Shown here in pieces: positions 31,133 to 42,481 of a stretch of 64,000 bases of DNA. The position numbers and the translations under genes were made by a program. A model generated the notes under the pieces. That model did no database searches. It was given only the letters and a program-made list of their open reading frames with translations, and was not told where the DNA came from. Origin of the DNA: Quercus robur (lineage: Eukaryota > Streptophyta > Magnoliopsida > Fagales > Fagaceae); contig NC_065538.1 of the NCBI RefSeq assembly GCF_932294415.1, positions 20,854,167-20,918,166 of the forward strand, given 5' to 3'. Numbering within the stretch: position 1 is the first letter of the stretch; the number at the start of each line of letters is the position of its first letter.

Positions 31133-34100
31133 TAAGTTTAAGAACCATTTAAGAGGTTTGAAATTGTGTAAATGGTGAAATATGTAAGAGAAGGGGATTG
31201 TGCTATCATAAATTAGCTAGATACGCTAAGAGTTTTGTAGCTAAAAATTGATATCATTTATTGTTTTCAACAAAAATATTTAACTTCAAATCCAACACTA
31301 TTATCAAATAAAAATAAAAATAAAAAACTAGCTAGATATAACACATTTATATAAAAGGTTATTATGTCCAATCACAAGGATTTCCAAAACTTTTTACAAA
31401 GTTAACTTAATAATTTAAAATATGTTTCTTAATTTTTTAAAAATTATAAATAAATGAAATTTGTTATTCTTATATAAAAAAATCATTGGCGTGTATAAAT
31501 GAAAACATGAATATTGATTTGAACCATTATGTAGCAGATTTGATGAGTTTTACTTACTTTTTTATAAAAATCTATCTAATTAAAAATATCGAGAGTATAT
31601 TAATAAAAATGGAAATTAATATTTAGTTTTAACGATTAAATAAATATATAATAAAAATTCGATAAAACTAAATTATAGTTTATTAATAAATTAGTTTACC
31701 AATTTTTTTTAAAAAATACTCATAATAGAAAGTTGGTTATTAGGATTATTTGAAAATTACTACTAATATTTGAAATGTGGTGTTTAAAATTAAGGACTTG
31801 AATTGAGTCGTGTCCAATTACACTAGACTCGTTGAAACGATACTAGTCCAACTGTGGACATGTGGCATTATCAAAATGTATCCAGTACAACTGGACGCTA
31901 GAATTAATCTTTATTGAGCTTTCAAAAATTGAAAAAAAAAAAAAAAAAAAATAGCAACCATTTTTCCCTGGCTACTTGTCACTAGTTTTCCCTCCAATAC
32001 TTGCAATTTATAAGTCAAAATTGTGTGAAGTTGGTGCTAGATTTTTTTTGTAACTATAAATAGTGTTGAAGGAGAAGAAAAGGACGTAGGCTTGGGGATG
32101 GGTCCGGTGAGCATGTTAACTTTGTTCCTTCTATGGTTCATCAACCACCGTCCCACATGGTGGGGACCACCACCATCACCACTACCCTCGATTTGTAGTA
32201 TAAAATCGTGATTTATTATTACTCTCTCTTTTTAATGTTTCATGGCGTTGCGCGCTTGAGCTTGACTTTCTCTTAATTCAAAAATTTTCCCAGATATTTT
32301 AGATTTGACGCTGTGGCCACGTGGCAAGATCATGCAGCAGCGTTTTATTTATGTCGAGAAGGGCCCTACATTTTTTATTCATTAGTGGACCTGGTACGGC
32401 GGCGTTTGAATGGTACAGTAGAGATGGGATTTAAGATTTTGAACGTAGTTCGTAGATTGGGTGAGCCCCACCGATGTCACAGTGGGGCGGTACCGCCGAA
32501 GCAAAACTCTTGGACCCAAATCAACACTCTTTTTCTTTTTTAATTTTGGACGATTTTGTAAAAGAAACCAAAGTTTGTCTTTAATTTTTTTTTTTTTTGT
32601 GATTTTATTTTAAATCCTATATGCTAAGCTCACTAAAAGGAAAATAAAAATGCTAATGGAAAACCATTTTTTATACTCCATTATTTCAATTTCATTCTCT
32701 TAAATGTCATATCATTTTCATTCTTTCTTTTTTATACTTTAGTATGAACATTTCGGAAAATGTCTCACTTTTTTTTTCCACTTTGAAAAGGTGGAAAACA
32801 TTGTCCCCCATGTTATGTTAATTTTAGGGTTTGTTTGAATATTGTTTATTTTGCCGAAAACTGAAAATTTATTATTGAAAACATTGTAGAAAAATAATTT
32901 TTAAACCATAAAACATTGTTGCTGTGTTTTATGGGGGTTGGTTGGTATATAAATAGTGTCATGGGACCAGGCAAAAAAAGGCAAAACACGCGTTCATTCC
33001 TAGGCAAATGCACACTTACCTTAGTTAACTTGTGTTTTTGCTGTCCAAACCAATAAAAGAAAATGCAGAAGATGTTTTATGACGAAATAGTCAAATCGCA
33101 ATTTGTAATAGTTAGAAATTTAGATACTTGCCTAAGCATATTAATTTAATAAAATTTGGTATATATATATATATCAAATATCATTAAATTTTTTTCTATT
33201 ACTAATAGAACCTTACTCTATTTTTTTTTTAGTATTTGTATTCAATAAAAATTTCCATTGAATTATAAATTCATTAATCAAATGTCAAGGTGGGAAAGTG
33301 TATTTTCCTTCAAATTTAGGGTGAAATGTCATTTTTTCAAATCTCAAGGGAAAAGAATGTAATTACCCCTAGTTTATTTAACTAGATAGAATTATTTTCA
33401 TTCGAGAACTTATAAAAATCTTACTCAGAATTCTATCTTAAGTAATAAAACTTGCATGATCCTATCTCAACGAAGACAATTGAAAAAGTAGTAGTTAGCC
33501 CAATCAAAAAAATCCTAGATTTGACACATAAAAATGGACATGCATTTTAAATTTTCATCCATTATATAAAATCCAAGAAATAAAAATGTTATATGATGCA
33601 TAAAGTTGATAATATTTACTTAAAATAAAATCACCATTTATAACAAAAATAATAACAACAAAAATACATAATGTTAGTGAAATTAGTAATGCACAAGAAG
33701 CAATATCCACCTCTTTTTTTGTTGCTGAATAACAAGTATTCCACCTTTATTTTCCCTTACGAGAAATTTAATATGATTTACTTGCATCATGTGTACGTGT
33801 GACCAATGTGATGTACGTGTCCTGAAATGACCGTTAGTTCTATGATCCAAATTAAACTATTATTGTGATATTGTACAATGAAGCAAGCAAAACACTTTCC
33901 CCAATTTCACAATGTATACAAATTATTGATGATTCATAATAGTGGCTTCAAAATGTAGAATACCATATACATTGGACATCTATAAAACCATCTACCATTG
34001 TTTTCTACTCCTATCCATGTACAATACCATGGGGCCAGCTCTACAGGCAAATAAGTGCCTCAGCCATACCTATTGGCATTTAACATAATTATGCAATATC

Positions 34101-34205
34101 ATAAAAAGAATATCTCAACTACTACTATGCATACCAACGTAACCATCAATACAGAAATGTTAGCACCAAAATGAGAATCACTCAGATACAAATTTCAAAA
34201 ATTAT
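31133..34205. other. Intergenic, AT-rich, nothing recognised
   Basis: Mostly AT-rich DNA with poly-A (31931-31951) and poly-T (32587-32599) runs. A less AT-rich island at 32290-32520 contains a frame of 76 codons that resembles no known protein. No structure beyond simple sequence is supported. Confidence 0.5.
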
Positions 34206-34646
34206 CTAAGTCAGAGGATGAGTGATGTTAATTATGAAATGTATGAGCACTCGGTTGTCTTTGTTGAGCACCACTATCATAATGATGGAGTTGTGTGTTG
34301 GGCAATACATAGTTTGGATGGTAAATTCCAGAGCTTGTTGGGAAATTTGTGGGAAATTCTGGAGTAGGAGGCTAGGAGGATGTCGTGGTTCGCATGAACT
34401 CCAACTGACTCTAAGATAAGAGATCGAGCCTTGCAAAGTCATCCGTACCTCTCGGTTAATGGGATCTGGGAACAACAACAATGCACTCATGTATTCTGTT
34501 GAACCTTTCGTTACTTCATCCAACTTGTGCTCTAAGATACAATGACAAATTATATAGGACTGAGCCATGTCCCCAACAATTTTAGCTAAAAGAGCATCAC
34601 AAAGTTTGCCAGTTGTTTTATCAATCTTACCTATAATAGTCTCTTT
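34206..34646 (-). pseudogene. Fragment of a transposon-type ORF
   Basis: On the minus strand the frame reads GKETIIGKIDKTTGKLCDAL, then MAQSYIICHCILEHKLDEVT and ALLLFPDPINREVRM. The style resembles the C-terminal part of Myb/SANT-type accessory proteins of plant DNA transposons, but I cannot name the family firmly. The upstream part of the same frame continues beyond the inserted element, at about 35519-35600 (GPHCRRCDG joins to GKET when the insertion is ignored). No start or complete domain remains. Confidence 0.4.
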
Positions 34647-34656
34647 CCCATCACAA

Positions 34657-35509
34657 GGAGAAAAATGGAAATTAACCCTGATTTTCAAACATTATAATTA
34701 GTAAGCCACGTTTTCAAACTATATTTTTTACTAGCATCTTGAGGCTAAGAGGCTCGATTTTGGACTATAAATCAAGTCTTTGAGGGTCGGTTTTTATGTT
34801 CTGATCGGGTTCGAGATGGCAATTTGTCCACCTGGAAATCGAGTCTTAGAAACTCGATTTATATATTGACGCTCAAAGACTCAATTTTTCTTTAAATCAT
34901 TCAAACTAAAAAGATGAAATTTCATGAAATTTCAGCAAGTACAAAACACAAACACAGATCAAAGATCAGCCAGTACAAAACATCCAACCAAATCTACCCC
35001 AACAACCAGCCATCAGATCAGAGAGAGAAAGAGGTCGCGCGCTGCGACCTGGGTCGCGTGTTGTGACCTGGGTCTCGTGTTGTGACCTGGGTCTCGCGGC
35101 TACAACCTGGGTCGCACTGCTGCGACCTGGGTCGCGCTGCTGCGACCTCGTCGTCCAAGGCTTGATGTTCTTGGAAGGCGGCTCCTGCTCTGATAATAGC
35201 ACCAGGAAATGTTTTGCTGGGTAAGAAAATGTGAGATGATGAAGATAATAATAAGGAATGGAACCCATCAAACACGTGCTGAAACATTATACAAATCGAG
35301 TCTTACAGACTCGATTTCTAGGTGGTCGCTACGTGGAAAAAATGCCACATTAGACATGATCAACCCATGAAAATCGAGTCTTTAAGACTCGATTTATAGG
35401 CCCTAAATCGAGCCTCTTAAACTCGAGATGCTAGTAAAAAATATAGTTTGAAAATGTGGCATACTAATTATAATGTTTGAAAATCAGGGTTAATTTCCCA
35501 TTTTGGCCC
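34657..35509. mobile_element. Mutator-like element, 853 bp, 9-bp duplication CCATCACAA
   Basis: CCATCACAA occurs at 34648-34656 and 35510-35518. Inside it the arms GGAGAAAAATGGAAATTAAC and (inverted) GGGGCCAAAATGGGAAATTA begin inverted repeats of more than 100 bases, including CTGATTTTCAAACATTATAA in both. The interior has repeated palindromes of the form AATCGAGTCT...AGACTCGATT (about 34831-34862, 35297-35323, 35369-35392) and a GC-rich minisatellite. No transposase. It splits the ORF remnant described above. Confidence 0.85.
35034..35153. repeat. GC-rich minisatellite, about 20-bp unit, six copies
   Basis: Units of the form GTCGCGTGTTGTGACCTGG repeat about six times with variation. The local base composition is far more GC-rich than its surroundings. 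It lies in the centre of the Mutator-like element, where such elements often carry captured or amplified host sequence. Confidence 0.8.
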
Positions 35510-35518
35510 CCATCACAA

Positions 35519-36360
35519 CGTCTACAATGTGGACCACTAACTGAGCTAGTACTCCTACGTCTACACCTATTGACATCATGATTGTCATCATCAAAACTCT
35601 ACACCTACTTTCTCAGGTTGCGACTCTAATGGGGTGAGTGAGACGAGGTGCTTTACATCAACTAGATCATTAGTGTCAACCTCAAATAAACTCTACACCT
35701 ACTTTCCAAAGTATTCACATGTCTTTAATATTATATACACAAAGTTTTACTCAATAGAAACAAGTAGCAAGGAAAACACACCCTCATCACAAAGGTCACT
35801 AACCTAAAACCTCATTCTAAATCAACACATGACAACTGAAACAACATGAGGGACTGTCCCTTGCACATAGGGCAAGCTAACATACTCCCTAGCAAATTAC
35901 AACAAAACATCACCATTGTACCTAGGCCCCATCTCTATCCCAGTTTCCCCCTTTATATATAACTGTGTGTGTGAGAATTAGGCAATTACAATTGATGTGC
36001 TCGTGTAAAGAGGAAGCCAAAATGTCTTCATTTATACAAAATTATAATTGGTATGCTCCTATACCACATTCTGATATGAATAAAAAGAGAAAGATATCAT
36101 ATATAAAAACACTTTCATATCCATTTCATATCATAGAGACAACAAAAATTGAAAATAATGGAGAAAATCCATGTCACTATCTCACTTATCCATTTCTATT
36201 TTCATATGTTAGTGAAAATTATACCGGCTAGAAACCAAAATTTTTGGCATATCAAGCTCTCTTTTTGGCATATCAAAATTTTTGACACATTTTCCGACAT
36301 GATGAAGAAACTAATACTGTCTTAATGGAAATATGTGTCTTAAATAGTTACTCCACATGA
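35519..36360. other. Intergenic; tail of ORF remnant, then unrecognised sequence
   Basis: The first 180 bases continue the minus-strand transposon-type frame beyond the Mutator-like insertion. The rest is AT-rich with two copies of TTTTTGGCATATCAA (36241-36280). No gene is seen. Confidence 0.45.
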
Positions 36361-36530
36361 TGTTGTAACGATCAAATCGACTGATCATGAGCCCTAATCG
36401 GACCATCAAATTGAAAGTTATCATCAAATTGAAAGTTATCATCAAATCAAGTTTTAATGGCTGAGATGCATTATCACAAATTGAGTCCGACTATATGTGA
36501 TTATGAACAATTGATTTCAATTGGTTATAA
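36361..36530 (+). mobile_element. Possible left part of an Ogre/Tat-like LTR, fossil
   Basis: TGTTGTAACGATCAAATCG could be an LTR start, and the text flows naturally into 42482 onward if the Harbinger element between is ignored. It holds a short duplication (ATCAAATTGAAAGTTATC twice, 36406-36442). The assignment rests on continuity with the better supported right part and is uncertain. Confidence 0.3.
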
Positions 36531-37762
36531 GAGCAATTACATCAGATCATGTATAAATGTGCAAAATGGAAAAAGGTAGTCCTTTTACACAATTTGGCCC
36601 AAAAAAGACCCACATCAGTGGGTGCAAAATTGTGCATTTTTGCACAATTGCTACAGTAACCGTGTATATATGCACGATTACTGTAGCGCTCCTATTTATT
36701 ATTTTAATGTTATATTTGCATAGTGTAAAAACCACCTTTTTCACACTTTTTCTCTCTCCTCTCACTGAGCAGCACCCACGCCGAGCAGCTTGTTTCTCCC
36801 TGTTTCATTCCTAAGTTAATCCTCTCATCTTCTCTCTTCCTCTGGTTCTTTTCAACTCTTGCTCATTGTCATCATCACGGGAAATTATGTGATCGATTTG
36901 GGGTTTTTGCAGCACCATGAGGATGGTGAATCAATCTGGAGGTATCTCTATCAGGCTTTGGGCAATTTTCTCTAAGAAGGTATGAGTTTTTCTCATTGAG
37001 ATTTTAGGGTTTTTTTTTGTTTTTCGGTTTCAAGCAATATTCTTAGGAGTTTCTCTAAACTAATTTTTTTTTTTTTTTAGGGTTTCTTGTTTCTAATTTT
37101 TTTTTGGTTTTAGGGGATTCTTCGGACACACCCGAATTCCTATTTCTCCCCTGTTTCGGACTGCTTGAACAGGGTATGTACGTTCTTGAGGAAACTTAGA
37201 AGTGGGTATAATTTTTTTATGCATTATTTCATGGTGGGTTTGTGCATTGAGGAATTTTTTTTCTATGATAGATCGTTGTTGGTTTTCAGTTTTTCAGAGT
37301 TAATATGCAACATTCTAGTTCTTCCAATTTTCATGAACATCGCCAACAGGTTTGGTTTTTTTTTTTTTTTTTTTTTTTTTGGTTTTATTAATAAATTGCT
37401 AATTAAATTTGCAAGATTTTTTTTTAATCAGTAGCCTGTCACTGGAACTTACGCATTATGTATGAGTGTATGTCCAATTATATATGGGAATCTTTGCTCA
37501 TTTGTTTACTAAAAGCTTTAATTTTGTTGTATTGAAAATTTTTTTATATTGATGCTTTCGCTAGCTTATTGGCCAATTTTAGGATCTATACAGGCAATCC
37601 TAAGTAATTTGTTTCTTAATGTTGTTGCCAGGTACTAGTGTTAACTATTAAAATTAGTCCATCTATTTCAGCACAGGAAGACCTTAAACTGGCTGCAACA
37701 GACCAGGCTAGCTAATTTAGATTTTTTGAACCAAAATGGACTTTGTTGTGATGTGTACTTAG

Positions 37763-38245
37763 TGCCTAAGCTTGTTGTTAATTCTGTTTGGTTAATTGCT
37801 AACTTGGCATGTCAAATGCCTCTAAACTATAGCTGGTTTAATCCAGCTGTTGTGTAATCGGTTGGGTTGTGTAATCGGTTGGGTTGCTTTCTCCCTTTTT
37901 GGTATCATTACTTGTTAGTCAGAACAGGGTTTGCAATTTAGGTTTTAGTTTCTTATGGAAATTCTTGTTCTCATTCAAATTGGTCATATTGTATACATGT
38001 TGCTGATTTGGAACATCTCTGATCATGAATTATAAAATGCTTGGAGATCATATTAGTTACTGCCAATATAGGTTGTACTACCCCGGTTAAAAAGTGGCCT
38101 AAGCTTGTTGTTAATTCTGTTTGGTCAATTGCTAACTTGGCATGTCAAATGCCTCTGAACTATAGCTGGTTTAATCCAGCTGTTGTGTAATCGGTTGGGT
38201 TGCTTTTTCCCTTTTTGGTATCATTACTTGTTAGTCAGAACAGGG
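37763..38245. repeat. Direct duplication of about 150-165 bp
   Basis: Text from GCCTAAGCTTGTTGTTAATT at 37763-37929 recurs at 38097-38245 with few changes. The first copy has an extra GTGTAATCGGTTGGGTT unit. The copies lie in the non-coding leader of the Harbinger SANT ORF. Confidence 0.85.
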
Positions 38246-38421
38246 ATATACTTTTTGCTAGTCAGAACAGGTATCATTACTTGTTGTTAATTATAAAGTG
38301 TGATAATTAGATCAACCGGTGACATATACTTTTTGCACATGTGGATTTTTTTGGTACTTGATAATTACTTTGGTGTTGCTTATTAGTGTTGCTTCTAAAT
38401 TACTTTGGTGTTTGTTAGGTG

Positions 38422-39551
38422 ATGGACTCACAAAATCCCTTCTTCCTTGACATTTTACAAGACAAGGAACAAGGTTTTGAATCTTTTGATAGTAGTATTT
38501 TGATGTCTACTCCGCATTTAGACGTGAATGTCCATCAATCTCCACCCGAAGTTGAAATGGGACAATCTACACCCCCCATTGCAAAAAAATCAACTACTAA
38601 GAGAAGTCAACGGGGAAACAACTTCACAGTAGATGAAAACATTAAGCTAGTATCGGTGTGGCTCAATGTTAGCTTAAATGCCGTGACATCGATGGACCAA
38701 AAACACACAACATTTTGAGATAGAATTTGGTCCACCTTCCACAATGACAAGAAATTTAACCGTTTCAATGATTCTTTATGTAGTCGGTGGTCAACAATTC
38801 AAAGGGAGACCAACAAGTTTTGTGGATACTTGGCTCAAATTGAGAACCAGAATGAAAGTGGTAAAATTGAGCATGACAAGGTATTTCGACTCAACATCTA
38901 ATATGTATTGTATATCAATGCACTTTTAGTTTTATGATTCTCATTATTTTAAATTTTTTTACTTTTGTAGATTGAAGATGCAAAAACTATGTATAAAGAA
39001 AATAGCAAAAATGCATTTCAATTGGAACATTGTGGGAGAATTTTGAGGAATGAAGCTAAGTGGTTGATTCAAAGAGATAATTTGAAGGTCTGCACTAGAC
39101 AGCCAACCACACAATCTTGTCATACTTTTGCAAACTCAATAAATCTAGATGAAGATAATGATGAGATGAACTCCGGCGAAACCTTGGAGAGACCCATAGG
39201 CAAGAAGGCCGAGAAGGAGAAATTAAAGAAAAGAAAGAATTGTGATGACGTGGTCTCAATACTTTCCTCCCAATTGAATGAAATCAAGGAAGAAAAGAGG
39301 AGAATGCATGAGGAGAAAAATGAAAGTATGCGCATTGCATTAGAAGAACTCTCATGCACATTGCATCCGAAGAAGGAAGAGAGTTGATTCGTATCAAGGA
39401 AGATAAGAATAAACTAGAAAAGAGGAAAGTGGAAGATGAAATTATGATGAAAGATACAAGAACCATGGATCCTGAGCAAAAAGAATACATTCGCCTGCGT
39501 CGTTTGGAAATCTTGGAGAGGTTAAGGTCTAAATTTCCATCATCATCATAA
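38422..39551 (+). pseudogene. Harbinger SANT/NAM-like accessory ORF, lightly decayed
   Basis: From ATG 38422 (MDSQNPFFLDILQ) the frame reaches GNNFTVDENIKLVSVWLNVS, a Myb/SANT-type motif. A TGA at 38716-38718 stands where a Trp is expected (TTF*DRIWSTFHNDKKFNRF). The next part ends at the splice-like site near 38880 and resumes after an intron at about 38971 (IEDAKTMYKENSKNAFQLEH), the NAM-associated C-terminal type domain. A frame change near 39350 leads into the last block, DPEQKEYIRLRRLEILERL. Databases often label such proteins glutathione S-transferase T3-like because Arabidopsis GSTT3 carries a fused copy. Role in the intact element: helps the transposase bind its ends. Confidence 0.75.
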
Positions 39552-39979
39552 TTTGAATATTATTATTGACAATATCTAATTAAATAATTTTTTGTATAAT
39601 GCAAAGATACTAGCACATAGTTGACATAGATGATTTGATGTTAGACATCTCTTTTGTAGTATTACTTGTGCAAGGAACATGATTATTCAATCTCTAATCA
39701 TGTTAGATATATTTTTGTAGTCTTCGCTTGTGCAAGGAAATAGATGTAATGTTGTAAATTTTGTATTGTGCACGAACAATAGTACTTGATTAATCAATTT
39801 AATTTGTGATTCTGTTCTTGTCATTCTGTTTTGGGTGAAGCAATGTCTCTGTTTTGGAAGTGTAAGCAAAGAGCTGTTTGAGATTCTATCTGTTTTGGAT
39901 AAGTGGTTTATTTTCTTGATAAGTGGGTGAAACAATGTCTCTGTTTTGGATAAGTGGTTTATTTTCTTGATATCTTTTT

Positions 39980-40135
39980 AACTCTTTTTTTTCCCCTCTC
40001 ATTGTCAGCATATATATAGCACGTTTTATGTTGTACAGAGATTCTATCTAGAACTTTATTTTGTACTTTCTTGTCTCTTTTGTTTCTCCATGGTATTAGA
40101 GCCACGTTATTGTGGCCTCCAGTAGTCTCCATTTA
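39980..40135 (+). mobile_element. Possible Copia-type LTR end with primer-binding site, fossil
   Basis: TGGTATTAGAGCC at 40091-40103 differs by one base from the usual Copia primer-binding text complementary to initiator tRNA-Met. It directly follows a T/C-rich stretch ending TTTCTCCA, as an LTR end would. No internal genes are seen and the left edge is not defined. It sits between the two Harbinger ORFs. Confidence 0.35.
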
Positions 40136-40396
40136 TAATCCACAAACTTCCAATCTTTCTTGGCATTACAGGAAAGCAAATACACACATCACAAGCCTTT
40201 TGAAGTTGTGACGCATTCCTTCATTTCACTAATTCAAATAAATAATCTCATAGAACATCAAAGGAATGCAATTTGCAAATTTTATTCTAATATTAAACTC
40301 AGTAAATTTCAAAGTCCAATGAAGGTTCACATTAAATACAAGTAGTAATACTTAGAAAATTAGAATTCCAAATTCCTACGACTGGCCTTGTAGTTG

Positions 40397-41684
40397 CTAT
40401 AGATGCTCGATGAGATCCGTTTGAACTTGAGAATGAATTCCTCTATCTCTAATGGAATTATGGCGTTCAATGAACTGCATAAGGTTACAAGTGGGATTAT
40501 ATGACACCGGTTTGGGTCCACTATTATCGATTTGATCATAATCAAAGTCATTTGCTCCAAGGTAAGTATGTCGCTCATCTTCAACGATCATATTATGCAA
40601 TATTATACATGCCATCATAATGTCCTTAAGCGTTTCAAGGTGGAAAAAACGTGCAGGCCCACGCACAATTGCAAATTGCGCTTGAAGTACTCCAAATGCA
40701 CATTCGACATCCTTTCTTGCTGCCTCTTGTGCGGAAGCAAAATGTTGTCTTTTACGGTCTTGTGGTGCTGGAATTGTTTTGACAAATGTTGCCCATGATG
40801 TATATATACCATCTGCAAGATAGTACCCCATCGAATAGTCATTACCATTTATCGAGTAATTAACCGGAGGAGCACGCCCTTCAGCAAGCTCAGAAAATAC
40901 AGAAGACCACTCTAGGACATTGATGTCATTGTGAGACCCTGGTAACCCAAAAAATGCATGCCATATCCAAAGGTCATATGATGACACAATTTCCAAAATT
41001 ATCATTGGATCACGGGTATAACCAATATATTGACCTTTCCACTTACTTGGACAATTCTTCCATTTCCAATGCATGCAGTCGATGCTCCCCAGCATTCTTG
41101 GAAATCCACGGTGTTGGCCAACCGCTAACAACCTTGCAATGTCATTGTCATTTGGTGACCTCAAGTACTCTTCAGAAAAGATTGAAATTACCGTTTTGAC
41201 AAAAAATTTTAAAGCTTTTTATTGCAGTGGTGACTCCAATCCTCAAGTATTCATCCATGAAATCAGCCGACACTCCATAAGCAAGCATTCTAATTGCGGC
41301 GGTCATCTTCTGAAGGGAAGACAACCCGAGTGTGTTAGCCTCATTTCTTTTTTGAACAAAGTATGGTTCAGTAGCTTCAACTCTTGAATGAATACGTAGA
41401 AAAAGAGAACGACTCATTCGAAACCTCCTTCGAAATACATTAGGAGGATACACTGGTGTTTCAACAAAATAATCATGGAAAAGCCTGTCATGACCTTGCA
41501 AAGGATTACGCTAGATAAACCTACGAGGTTGAACAGAATGACGACGTGATGTTGATGCTCCTTCATTGTTTAATTCTTCTATGGCAATAGCTAGAGTAAG
41601 TTCCACCTCATCATCATTAGAAGATGAGTCAAATGGAGGCTCATCATTTGGAAAAATAAAATCAATGTCATAATGGGAATCCAT
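40397..41684 (-). pseudogene. Harbinger transposase (DDE type), triad preserved, frame broken twice
   Basis: From ATG 41684 the minus strand reads MDSHYDIDFIFPNDEPPFD and on to GHDRLFHDYFVETPVYPPNV, MSRSLFLRIHSRVEA and LGLSSLQKMTAAIRMLAYGV, all typical of the plant transposon protein family. There is one in-frame stop near 41505 and one single-base frame change near 41195. After that the catalytic half is open to the stop at 40397-40399. It contains GSIDCMHWKWKNCP (first Asp), YYLADGIYTSW (second Asp) and RKDVECAFGVLQAQF (Glu). With only two lesions this is a recently active copy. Because this strand converges on the accessory ORF, the element has the opposed-gene layout seen in many PIF/Harbinger families. 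Confidence 0.85.
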
Positions 41685-41783
41685 TAAGAGAGAACAAAAA
41701 CCGAATGGAAGAGATAATTTTGTAAAAGTGTATGGAAATTAGAGAGAAAATGGTCATATTTATAGAGCAAGAATGTGACTTGA

Positions 41784-42110
41784 GTTTGAATTTCAAAATT
41801 TTGACATTTAAGTTTGAATTTATCATTGGGTTTAAAGTATAAAAAATATGACCTTTAGGTTTGAATTTACCATTGGGTTTAAAGTTAAAAAATATGACAT
41901 TTAGGTTTGAATTTACCAATGGGTTTAAATTTCAAAAATTTGACCATTAGGTTTGAATTTACCATTGGGTTTAAAGTTAAAAAAAATGACATTTAAGTTT
42001 GAATTTACCGTTGGGTTTAAAGTATAAAAAATATGACCTTTAGGTTTGAATTTACCATTGGGTTTAAAGTTAAAAAAAATGACAGTTAGGTTTGAATTTA
42101 CTGTTTGAAT
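41784..42110. repeat. Minisatellite, 46-47-bp period, about seven units
   Basis: Units of the form TTTGAATTTACCATTGGGTT plus AAAGT and TATGACNTTTAGG occur at near-constant steps (TTGAATTTA at 41814, 41861, 41907, 41953, 41999, 42046). The array is subterminal in the Harbinger element, upstream of the transposase start. Subterminal repeats of this kind can be transposase-binding sites. Confidence 0.85.
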
Positions 42111-42481
42111 TTCAAAATTATGACTGGTGGATATAAATTTAAAAATGATGACCGTTGGGCCAAAAAAAAAAAAATTTCGGCGGTGTTCGCCGAAGCCACT
42201 ATTTCGGCGGTTTGGCCTTTTGACCTCCACCACAAGCGGCTCCATTGGCCGAGCCACTGGTGTTGGTTGTTTACTTAAAATATAAGTTTAAATTAAAAAA
42301 GTATGACCATTATAGAAAATAATAAAAAATTGATAAAGAATGAATATTTTATTGAAATATCTTGTAAAATAGATAAACTGATGTAGGTGTTTTGTAAAAG
42401 TGATGGTGTAAAATAGAAAAAGTAGGTTTTTTTGTGTAAAATAGACGGAATCTTTTCCACCAACTGATGTAATTGCTCTAA

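Larger units (their letters stand above)
36531..42478. mobile_element. PIF/Harbinger DNA transposon, 5.9 kb, two convergent ORFs
   Basis: GAGCAATTACATCAG at 36531-36545 is inverted exactly at the right end (CTGATGTAATTGCTC, ending 42478). TAA flanks it at 36528-36530 and 42479-42481. It carries a SANT/NAM-like accessory ORF (plus strand, 38422-39551) and a DDE transposase (minus strand, 41684-40397) with the catalytic triad preserved. Near the left end is GCTACAGTAACCG...ATTACTGTAGCG, shared in style with the MITE at 30364. It also contains a duplicated block (37763-38245), a Copia-type remnant near 40091 and a minisatellite (41784-42110). The perfect ends and target duplication point to a relatively recent insertion. 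Confidence 0.92.

Noticed and set aside
32313-32543. Frame of 76 codons in a less AT-rich island
   Set aside because: No recognisable domain and no splice or promoter context; composition alone is not enough.
41668-42257. Two repetitive minus-strand frames (KPNGKFKPKGHIF type)
   Set aside because: These are translations of the 46-47-bp minisatellite, not a protein.
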